Virus record (IMG/VR): IMGVR_UViG_3300032296_003307
Coordinates: 124,001 to 188,000 of that record
Length of the DNA: 64,000 nt
Strand: one strand, 5' to 3'
Source of the DNA: a virus
Shown: one piece after another, positions 58,187 to 64,000 of the stretch
Layout of the letters: every line of letters begins with the position of its first letter
Position numbering within the stretch: the stretch's first letter is position 1
The notes under the pieces: generated by a model
The model's input: the letters and a program-made list of their open reading frames with translations, nothing else
Databases searched by the model: none
Told to the model about the DNA's origin: nothing
Made by a program: the position numbers and the translations under genes

Positions 58187-58209
58187 GACAGATTCAAATA
58201 AAATCTGTC
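58187..58209 (-). terminator. Rho-independent terminator after tRNA-Ser(GCT)
   Basis: GACAGATT/AATCTGTC stem (58187-58194, 58202-58209). On the minus strand it follows the tRNA and is followed by a T-run. Confidence 0.7.
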
Positions 58210-58219
58210 TTTTTTTCTG

Positions 58220-58307
58220 TGGAAGGTGAGGGGCTCGAACCCTCGCGCCGGTCACCCGACCTAACAGTTTAGCAAACTGTCCCCTTCACCAACTTGGGTA
58301 ACCTTCC
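58220..58307 (-). tRNA. tRNA-Ser (anticodon GCT)
   Basis: On the minus strand a GGAAGGT/ACCTTCC acceptor stem, GGTTCGAGCC T-arm, anticodon stem-loop ACAGT-TTGCTAA-ACTGT and a long variable arm define a type II serine tRNA reading AGC/AGU. CCA is not encoded. Confidence 0.92.
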
Positions 58308-58314
58308 AAAAAAA

Positions 58315-58334
58315 ATCCCGACCTAGCTCGGGAT
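58315..58334 (-). terminator. Hairpin with T-run between the two tRNAs
   Basis: ATCCCGA/TCGGGAT (58315-58321, 58328-58334); on the minus strand it is followed by eight T residues, so it should terminate or separate the tRNA transcripts. Confidence 0.65.
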
Positions 58335-58349
58335 AACACATTGGATTTG

Positions 58350-58437
58350 CGGAAGCTGAGGGATTCGAACCCCCGGACCCCGTTAAGGGTCTTCAGTTTT
58401 CAAGACTGACGCGATAGACCAACTCTGCCAAACTTCC
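58350..58437 (-). tRNA. tRNA-Ser (anticodon TGA)
   Basis: On the minus strand the acceptor stem GGAAGTT pairs with AGCTTCC (one T-G). Anticodon arm TCAGT-CTTGAAA-ACTGA gives TGA, reading UCN. A long variable arm and GGTTCGAATCC T-loop confirm type II serine. Discriminator G, no encoded CCA. Confidence 0.92.
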
Positions 58438-58451
58438 GAAACTATTATAAT

Positions 58452-58877
58452 TTAAAGAACATTATCGTTTTTGTCAACAATACCTTCCATTATATTAAGT
58501 ATCCTGTTTTTTGCTCTTTCACTGATAGGTATAGAATTTCCTTCTTCATCTATTCTTACAAAAGTAATAAATGTACTTAAAAGAAGGTTTTGTTTTCCTG
58601 TGTAAACACTATGTGAACGGGCTTCAATGTACAAAGTTACTGAAGTTGTTCCAACTTTTTCAGGTTTTCCATAAATTTTCATTAATTGACCCTCTTTTCC
58701 TGGTCTGTGAAAAACACATTGGTCTAATCCTCTTGTTACAACCATCGGAGTATCACATAGTTGCATTGCCAATCCTGAAGCCGCTGAATCAACCCACGCG
58801 AGTATTTTTCCGCCAAATAAATTTTTATGAAAACCTAAGTCAGAAGTTTTAATAGGGTGAGTATTCAAATATTGCAT
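58452..58877 (-). CDS. Hotdog-fold acyl-CoA thioesterase
   Basis: The protein has 141 residues. HPIKTSDLGFHKNLFGGKIL then AWVDSAASGLAMQ is the N-terminal hotdog helix with the conserved Asn/Phe-Gly-Gly and Asp of the YciA/BACH acyl-CoA hydrolase group. TLYIEARSHSVYTGKQNLLL and STFITFVRIDEEGN complete the sheet. Untagged; TATAATTG (one mismatch to the host box) upstream. Host lipid metabolism gene carried by the phage. Confidence 0.85.
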   Translation of the reverse strand: MQYLNTHPIKTSDLGFHKNLFGGKILAWVDSAASGLAMQLCDTPMVVTRGLDQCVFHRPGKEGQLMKIYGKPEKVGTTSVTLYIEARSHSVYTGKQNLLLSTFITFVRIDEEGNSIPISERAKNRILNIMEGIVDKNDNVL

Positions 58878-58946
58878 AATACAATTATATAACCAATCAT
58901 GATTATATCAAACTAATTTTTAATAATTGCTGATATTTATTTTATT

Positions 58947-59726
58947 ATGAAAAATGTCGTTAAATTGTCAGAAAGAGATTTGAGAAAAATCGTCTCTAAG
59001 GTTTTAAGTGAACAGCCAAAAAAAGAAATGGACCCATATATTTCAACACCAGGTAGGGGTGATTATTTGAATAGAACCGCAGGGTCTGAGGGTGAAATGT
59101 TAGGGGTTGAAAAAATACTCCAAGGAAAAAAACTTGACGGGTCAATGTTTTTAAATGGTGTTGACAAAATTGATAAAAATAGTTCCGCTTACAAAGCAGG
59201 ATTGTCTGACCTAAAAAAACTATACAATATACTTAAATCAAAATCAATAAGTGGTTTTGATGTTACCGTTCAAGGTGGTGCGTCTGCGGTAGGGTCTTCT
59301 GGTGGATATGATAATGACGCTCTTGCTAAAAGAAGAGCCAACAATTTTATAAGAGCGGTAAGAGAAGATTTACCTGCCGATTTACCAATGAAATTCAATG
59401 TAACCTCAACAGTTGGTAAGGCAACTAAACAAAATTCTCCTGAAGCCAATGCGGAACAATTTGTAAAACTTTCATATCCTGATAAAACATCAATTAAAAG
59501 AGCACCGGTCCAATTGGGTAGAGATAATACAGCTGGTAGATATAGTGACCCAAACTTCCAACCAAAGAACAAACCTGTTGGGGGGGATAGACCTTACATG
59601 ATTTTGAAGATTCATTATAACGAAGGAACAAAACAAGGTGTTTTAAATAAGTTATATGGCGCGACTAGAGATGAAAGAACTGTAACAACAGATATTACCG
59701 ATAAGGCGAAAAAATTAGGACTCTAA
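58947..59726 (+). CDS. Tagged protein, class A leader, OmpA-like core possible
   Basis: The protein has 259 residues. MKNVVKLSERDLRKIVSKVL then SEQ (L-S-E). The middle (SGFDVTVQGGASAVGSSGGY, NDALAKRRANNFIRAVREDL) has the strand, loop and 'LAxxRAxxF' helix order of OmpA-like peptidoglycan-binding domains, though the binding Arg/Asp pair is uncertain. TATTTAT (58934-58940) at 6 nt. Confidence 0.7.
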   Translation: MKNVVKLSERDLRKIVSKVLSEQPKKEMDPYISTPGRGDYLNRTAGSEGEMLGVEKILQGKKLDGSMFLNGVDKIDKNSSAYKAGLSDLKKLYNILKSKSISGFDVTVQGGASAVGSSGGYDNDALAKRRANNFIRAVREDLPADLPMKFNVTSTVGKATKQNSPEANAEQFVKLSYPDKTSIKRAPVQLGRDNTAGRYSDPNFQPKNKPVGGDRPYMILKIHYNEGTKQGVLNKLYGATRDERTVTTDITDKAKKLGL

Positions 59727-60356
59727 TTCTGAATCTTTTTGAACACTATCAACAACTTTCATTAATATATCTTTAACCATATTTCCACCAACGATAAAAG
59801 CCCCCGAAACTAATAAACGGGATAATATATCATTAAATTCGTTGATTGTGAATGATTCGTCTTTGTACATATAATCTAAATAACCCACTAAAGGAATTAG
59901 ATAAGTATATGACATTATATCGGCAAATTGATGTCCCATAGTCGCAAGGTTTTTCATAAATTGTTTGAAAAGTCTCATCAAGATTTTACCTTTTGACACG
60001 ACCCTTTTCAATACGGGAAGAAGACCCTCAGTTTTTAAATCTTGATACAAATCCTGTATTTGTGTTTTATTATTATAATAAATCATTGCTAAGGCGGCAA
60101 TCATAATTTTGGTAATTTGAGTATCTGTAAGCTCAGGATTTTCACCTTTTAAAAACTCTTCTAAAGGTTTCCCAATACCACCAATTGCAGAACCCCAAGT
60201 AATTAAAAACCTGAAAGAAACACCAAAATCTTTCATGGCTCTTTTTTTCAAACCTTTAGCATATTCTATTGTTGATTTCGCCAATTCTTTTAAGTCTGAA
60301 CCAACGCTTTCAGTTAAAATTATTTTGTATTGTTCTTCTGTAATTACGATTTTCAT
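59715..60356 (-). CDS. Tagged membrane-associated protein, class B leader
   Basis: The protein has 213 residues from ATG 60356; the alternative ATG at 60359 would leave only 2 nt to TATTTAT. MKIVITEEQYKIILTE (L-T-E). Several moderately hydrophobic helices follow (ITKIMIAALAMIYYNNKTQI, IMSYTYLIPLVGYLDYMYKD, LLVSGAFIVGGNMVKDILMK), suggesting a membrane-interacting protein. It could act during genome entry. Confidence 0.65.
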   Translation of the reverse strand: MKIVITEEQYKIILTESVGSDLKELAKSTIEYAKGLKKRAMKDFGVSFRFLITWGSAIGGIGKPLEEFLKGENPELTDTQITKIMIAALAMIYYNNKTQIQDLYQDLKTEGLLPVLKRVVSKGKILMRLFKQFMKNLATMGHQFADIMSYTYLIPLVGYLDYMYKDESFTINEFNDILSRLLVSGAFIVGGNMVKDILMKVVDSVQKDSELES

Positions 60357-60361
60357 CATTT

Positions 60362-60381
60362 ATAAATATCATAGTATTTAT
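60362..60381. promoter_or_regulatory. Divergent pair of TATTTAT promoters
   Basis: The minus copy (60362-60368) and the plus copy (60375-60381) are each exactly 5 nt from their start codons (60356 and 60387). The whole divergent region is 30 bp. Confidence 0.65.
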
Positions 60382-60386
60382 TAAAT

Positions 60387-61010
60387 ATGGAAAACAAAAA
60401 CAATCCCGAATTAGTGGTTGGTGATGATGTGATTTTATTACACATGGAAGACGAATTTATGAGAATGGGTCTTAAAGGAGTCGTAAAAGCGATTAATAAC
60501 ACCCCTTGGGGTATACAATACTCTGTTGAATGGCAGAATGGAAGTAGATTGGATTTAATTCCTGATGTTGATAAATGGATGAAACCAAGTCAAATAAAAA
60601 AGAAAAAAGTTGATGAGGCTGAAGACCCAAGAGTTGGAAATATAAAAAAAAACTTGGACGTTTTAAAATATCTAAAAAAAGATAAAGATAAAGTTTTTGG
60701 TTTTTTATCTAAATTACAAGAATCAGGTCTTACAAATATGTTAGGTGCCGGTCCTGTTTTGAGTTATTCAGGTAAAGACATGGAAAAATGGATTGAGGGT
60801 ATGTTCAAGGATTCTGAAGATTATACAGAATTAATTGATGCCGCTGATGAATCAAGAGACGCACTAATAAGAGCGGTAATGAACATGTATGAAGACAAAG
60901 GTCTTGACATTGACGATATGGACAAAGTTAACAGAGATTTTAGAAATTTAACTAAAAAAGTTATGGAACTTTATACTATAAATTACAAAGATTTCATAAA
61001 GAAACGATAA
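60387..61010 (+). CDS. Late protein with small SH3-like N-domain
   Basis: The protein has 207 residues. ELVVGDDVILLHMEDEFMRM, VVKAINNTPWGIQYSVEWQN and GSRLDLIPDVDKWM suggest an SH3-like barrel of about 70 residues. A Lys linker and a helical C-terminal domain follow. No cleavable leader, though TATTTAT-driven. Convergent overlap of 28 nt with the next gene. Confidence 0.65.
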   Translation: MENKNNPELVVGDDVILLHMEDEFMRMGLKGVVKAINNTPWGIQYSVEWQNGSRLDLIPDVDKWMKPSQIKKKKVDEAEDPRVGNIKKNLDVLKYLKKDKDKVFGFLSKLQESGLTNMLGAGPVLSYSGKDMEKWIEGMFKDSEDYTELIDAADESRDALIRAVMNMYEDKGLDIDDMDKVNRDFRNLTKKVMELYTINYKDFIKKR

Positions 61011-61285
61011 TCTTCATTAATCACTTTAGGTTCCAAAGACAAATCTAAAAACACAGCATTTTGTTCACCAGCGTACAACCCTAATATATTAAAATCATAA
61101 TACTCTTCAGCTTCTTGTTGGGTCATTGGATTTACCTCCTGCAATTTTTGTAAAATTTTATTTTTGTCGTATAGAATTCTTTTCCCGTTTCCAAATTCTT
61201 CAACAATCCCAATAATACAATCTTCTAAACCTGTTAAAAGAATTGCACCTTCGGCATATTCGTGGATATCAACTTCAAAACTCAT
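60983..61285 (-). CDS. Small acidic hypothetical protein
   Basis: The protein has 100 residues. MSFEVDIHEYAEGAILLTGL and IGIVEEFGNGKRILYDKNKI. Alpha/beta, acidic, untagged. It overlaps the secreted-protein gene upstream by 4 nt. Confidence 0.6.
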   Translation of the reverse strand: MSFEVDIHEYAEGAILLTGLEDCIIGIVEEFGNGKRILYDKNKILQKLQEVNPMTQQEAEEYYDFNILGLYAGEQNAVFLDLSLEPKVINEDYRFFMKSL

Positions 61286-61683
61286 GGTGTAAAATAATAA
61301 GATATTCTACCAACTTCATCAAATACGGCAACTGTCATTCCATATTCTCCTTTAACCAAAACCATACCCATTTGTCTACCTAATCCAACGTGATTAACCT
61401 TTAGATAAGCGGTCGTGTCATCAACATACTTAAAATCTAAAATATCGTAATTTATTGTACCATTACTAACCAATCCTTTACTGTCTGAGTTCACTCTAAA
61501 CTCCCATTTACTGGCAAATGGTATTTTATCTTCATTACTTACAAAATCCCATTTTTTTTCATTGTAATTCCATATCATTTTGGAAGTTTGTTTGTAGTTT
61601 GTTTGTACTACAAAAGTTTCATAATCTTGTCCATATAAAGTAAGTGAAAATAGGGACAATAAGAGAATTAATATTTTTTTCAT
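61282..61683 (-). CDS. Secreted or periplasmic protein with signal peptide
   Basis: The protein has 133 residues. Signal peptide MKKILILLLSLFSLTLYGQ, then a beta-rich domain (WKFRVNSDSKG-like, TTAYLKVNHVGLGRQMGMVL). TTTTTTATACTTTCA lies before the ATG, as before 58159, and may be another promoter variant. It looks like a host-derived Bacteroidota periplasmic protein. Confidence 0.7.
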   Translation of the reverse strand: MKKILILLLSLFSLTLYGQDYETFVVQTNYKQTSKMIWNYNEKKWDFVSNEDKIPFASKWEFRVNSDSKGLVSNGTINYDILDFKYVDDTTAYLKVNHVGLGRQMGMVLVKGEYGMTVAVFDEVGRISYYFTP

Positions 61684-61703
61684 AGTGAAAGTATAAAAAA
61701 GAA

Positions 61704-61727
61704 AAAGGTCGGAATCAACCGACCTTT
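61704..61727. terminator. Rho-independent terminator
   Basis: AAAGGTCGG/CCGACCTTT stem between two minus-strand genes; it can terminate the DUF6011-like gene transcript. Confidence 0.65.
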
Positions 61728-61731
61728 CTTT

Positions 61732-62484
61732 CTAATTACCCCAAAGTTTTTCAACAACAAACTTAAATCTCTTTTGGTTCACATATTCTTTTACCTGAGA
61801 TTTAGGAAGCCAAAATTCAAATTCACCAACTTCTTCAATTCTTCTTTTAAGGTCTGCCTTAAATCGAGAAACTTCGTTGGCGTTCTTGATGTAAGTGATA
61901 CCCATGTTTTTAGCACAAATGGCTCCCATGCCTGTTAAAATTGAAAACTCATCTGTCAAAGTTGCTCCACAACAACGACAAACATCACCATTTTCTTCTG
62001 TCATTTTAACAGTTACTTTAACCGCCTTTTCAGTGATTTGGGTAGCTTTAATCATATCAACCAAGATTGGCATGAACTCCAAACCATACTCTTTTTTTAG
62101 TTTCAGAGCGACACCACGTTTTATTTTGATGGACTCATTGTTTAAGGGTATGTTGATTTTTTGTGCGGGTGCTTTGTTTTCTTTTGCGATTTGTTTAACC
62201 GCTGAGATTATTTGTTTATCAGACAAACGTCTCCAAGTTTTGTATTGTTCTTTAATTTTGAGAACAAATTCGTTGGGTCCTTGATAATTCACGATTGATT
62301 TCAGGTCGTCAGAAAGTTCGTCAACGTTAATATCGTTAACCTTTTCTTCTTGGATAAGAATTTTTTCTGCAATTTCAAACTGTTTTGAGGTCAAGCGACC
62401 GTATTTGTGTAATCCGGGTTGGATGTTACGAATGAAAGAATTGTTTCCGTTGTACTCTCTTACTTTTTGTTCTACTGTTTTCAT
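61732..62484 (-). CDS. DUF6011-type zinc-finger protein
   Basis: The protein has 250 residues from ATG 62484 (MKTVEQKVREYNGNNSFIRN). The C-terminal third holds CRCCGATLTDEFSILTGMGA then ICAKNMG, a treble-clef with the spacing of DUF6011 proteins of phages and actinobacteria. The N-terminal part is helical and Lys-rich. Host-type TATCTTTG (minus, 62505-62512) lies 20 nt upstream. Untagged. Possibly a DNA/RNA-binding regulator. Confidence 0.7.
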   Translation of the reverse strand: MKTVEQKVREYNGNNSFIRNIQPGLHKYGRLTSKQFEIAEKILIQEEKVNDINVDELSDDLKSIVNYQGPNEFVLKIKEQYKTWRRLSDKQIISAVKQIAKENKAPAQKINIPLNNESIKIKRGVALKLKKEYGLEFMPILVDMIKATQITEKAVKVTVKMTEENGDVCRCCGATLTDEFSILTGMGAICAKNMGITYIKNANEVSRFKADLKRRIEEVGEFEFWLPKSQVKEYVNQKRFKFVVEKLWGN

Positions 62485-62554
62485 GGTGGTTGTTTTTAAC
62501 AATACAAAGATACGCGCTTTTTTCGATTGCACAACTATTTATAAAGAAAAAATT

Positions 62555-63865
62555 ATGAACGCATATTTTTTCAATATGACTCCTGAAGAAAGAGAGTCAA
62601 TCTTAGACAAACATAAACATGTTTACAACGGTTATCAAACTTTGCAAGCAAATATCCCAAATCCCCAACCATTATATGTTCAGGATTATGCTAACGACAA
62701 AGAAGGGATAACAGTGTCCAACAAAGGTAAGGTAATGTCATACAGAAACCAAAACATAAATGAAAGTATTCAAGAAGGTAATATGTGTGAGCAGTGTGGT
62801 AGTATGATGAACGAAGGTGAAACGTGTGAACAATGTGAAAGCAGATATGAAAGTATAAAAGAAGGTGAAATGTGTGAACAATGTGGAGGCACAATGTCTG
62901 AAGGTAAATGTAAAGTGTGTAGTAAATACAAAAAATACGACGTTGATATATATGATGTTGAAGATTTAAATCCAAAAAACAAATTTGATTATGTTGAAGG
63001 TATGGAAACTTCAGAGTTAGATGAAATAAGAATTGGAGATTTAGAACTTGACAAACCATACAGTATGAAATTTACGAAATTTGACGAACCAGATTTTCCA
63101 AAATACGACAAAAAAATGAAGTACACAGGTAAAATACAATATAAAGACGGAAAACCTATGCATGGATTCTCATCAATTGAGGACGAACCAAGTTGGGCAA
63201 GTTTTACAGGAGATGATGACGAAGAATTAAGAGATGTATACCCTATTGATTTAGAAGAAATGGAATCAAATTATGACTATAAATTACCTGCATACCAATT
63301 CAAATCACATGGACCAATAGACGCTTACGATGAAAGCGATAAGAATTATTTTGAGGATTCTGTTGATGTGTTTGATGATGAAGATTTACAGGCGGGAAGA
63401 GCTTTTTCAGACATGGGAGACAAAAGTGATTGGTCGGATGAAAAAATATTAATGAGTTTAAGAAGTGATTCTGATAAATCTATGGGAACCGATACATCGA
63501 TAGATATGGATTTAAGTGACGTTAAAGAACCATATACTTTTGCATCAGGAGGTCCCGGTAGAAGTATTGGTGTATATGAAGAATTGGAAGAGGAATCTTC
63601 GGCAAAAATAGGTCCATACGCGAACAAATCTTTAAAAGAACTTCAAAATGAGTTGGCTAAATTAAACGCCAAAGCAGACGAACACAAAGAAAAAGATGAA
63701 AACTTACCTGTAGATATTAAAATGAAACTAAATCAAGTACGTAACGCAATTCAGGCTAAAAGAAAATCAAAAGTTGAAGAAGATGTTAATGAAGATTTAC
63801 GAGAGTCGTTCATCAAACAAAAAAATAAAATAACAGAAATGTTTAACAGAATACAAAAATACTAA
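62555..63865 (+). CDS. Acidic zinc-knuckle phage protein
   Basis: The protein has 436 residues from ATG 62555; the longer frame from 62405 crosses TATTTAT (62536-62542). MNAYFFNMTPEERESILDKH resembles the class C leader without a cleavage site. Three to four CxxC knuckles (MCEQCGSMMNEGETCEQCES, MCEQCGGTMSEGKCKVC) precede about 250 acidic, low-complexity residues and a C-terminal helix (LRESFIKQKNKITEMFNRIQ) that itself looks like a leader repeated at the end. Likely an abundant structural or core protein. Confidence 0.75.
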   Translation: MNAYFFNMTPEERESILDKHKHVYNGYQTLQANIPNPQPLYVQDYANDKEGITVSNKGKVMSYRNQNINESIQEGNMCEQCGSMMNEGETCEQCESRYESIKEGEMCEQCGGTMSEGKCKVCSKYKKYDVDIYDVEDLNPKNKFDYVEGMETSELDEIRIGDLELDKPYSMKFTKFDEPDFPKYDKKMKYTGKIQYKDGKPMHGFSSIEDEPSWASFTGDDDEELRDVYPIDLEEMESNYDYKLPAYQFKSHGPIDAYDESDKNYFEDSVDVFDDEDLQAGRAFSDMGDKSDWSDEKILMSLRSDSDKSMGTDTSIDMDLSDVKEPYTFASGGPGRSIGVYEELEEESSAKIGPYANKSLKELQNELAKLNAKADEHKEKDENLPVDIKMKLNQVRNAIQAKRKSKVEEDVNEDLRESFIKQKNKITEMFNRIQKY

Positions 63866-63867
63866 AA

Positions 63868-63894
63868 AATAGGTCCCATTTGGGACCTTTTTTA
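63868..63894 (+). terminator. Rho-independent terminator
   Basis: AGGTCCCA (63871-63878) and TGGGACCT (63881-63888) with T-run. Confidence 0.8.
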
Positions 63895-63950
63895 TTTCAT
63901 ATATTTCTTTTTGTAAATTTGTAGATATTTCTTATAAAAATAAAATTATT

Positions 63951-64000
63951 ATGGAAGTAAAAGAAATTGTGGACGTATTCGTTCACGAAAATGTTGTTGA
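63951..64000 (+). CDS. 5' end of an untagged gene, cut by window
   Basis: ATG 63951 opens MEVKEIVDVFVHENVVE and runs off the window. A host-type TAAATTTG (63914-63921) lies 29 nt upstream. Too short to assign. Confidence 0.5.
   Translation, partial: MEVKEIVDVFVHENVV

Noticed and set aside
3611-60381. TATTTAT as a mere AT-rich translation-start context
   Set aside because: Not fully excluded, but the fixed 5-nt gap, near absence before most operon-internal starts and mirrored copies in divergent regions fit a promoter better.

Overview
The window is about 64 kb of an AT-rich, densely coded genome of a tailed double-stranded DNA phage. It is most likely a large (jumbo-class) phage of a Bacteroidota (Flavobacteriia-like) host. 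The host call rests on promoter words: several genes start 4-7 nt after TAnnTTTG, the Bacteroidota sigma-A -7 box, and five of these also have TTTG 19-20 nt further upstream (the -33 box). Shine-Dalgarno sites are essentially absent. Phage identity rests on virion and lysis genes (LamG appendage protein, Pro/Thr-linked adhesins, a beta-helix fibre, a GH19 endolysin), on phage-style tRNA/RNA-ligase/methyltransferase genes, and on many short overlapping genes. No portal, terminase, major capsid or polymerase gene lies here, so this is an accessory and late-gene part of the genome.

The dominant feature is a set of about fifty otherwise unrelated proteins that begin with one of a few short amphipathic leaders. 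The classes are A 'MKKVVRLTESDL..IVKRVLKE', B 'MKIIITESQ...LLE', C 'MxKRFIITExEK..I..LYE', D 'MNLQENI.RIKEMMGLLxE', E 'MNLQESIRRILREE' and F 'YKKRF..LMESxMGDV'. In most, the leader ends at a (L/I)-x-E tripeptide around residues 15-25. In T4, the internal head proteins and the packaged ADP-ribosyltransferase Alt carry an N-terminal capsid-targeting sequence cut at (L/I)-x-E by the prohead protease. I infer that this phage packages a very large set of internal proteins, some injected with the DNA. The leader-bearing enzymes fit that role: ADP-ribosyltransferase-like proteins (9888-12174), an ECF-type sigma factor (34640), a PPK2-type polyphosphate kinase (53799), a GH108 muramidase (29997), a HExxH metallopeptidase (5543) and a P-loop kinase-like protein (9136).

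Two promoter classes sort the genes. Leader-bearing and structural genes are preceded by TATTTAT, usually exactly 5 nt before the start codon. Untagged, early- or metabolism-type genes are preceded by TAnnTTTG. Both imply leaderless or nearly leaderless mRNAs. I read TATTTAT as the late or phage-specific promoter.

Layout: 1-2.3 kb PG-binding and tagged genes; 2.3-7.3 kb small mixed-strand genes including members of a paralogous 'RR' helical family; 7.3-12.6 kb tagged effector operon; 12.7-14.1 kb untagged gene and DNA methyltransferase; 14.1-17.3 kb a compositionally distinct island with inverted repeats, five perfect DnaA boxes, a SprT-like gene and GIY-YIG/HNH nucleases; 17.4-25.3 kb class A tagged genes with rho-independent terminators; 25.3-39.3 kb more tagged genes, muramidase, sigma factor and LamG protein; 39.3-47.9 kb adhesin/fibre cassette; 48-57 kb membrane, holin-like, phosphoesterase, endolysin, RNA ligase, PPK2 and secreted nuclease genes; 58.2-58.4 kb two serine tRNAs; 58.4-64 kb thioesterase, tagged and zinc-knuckle proteins.
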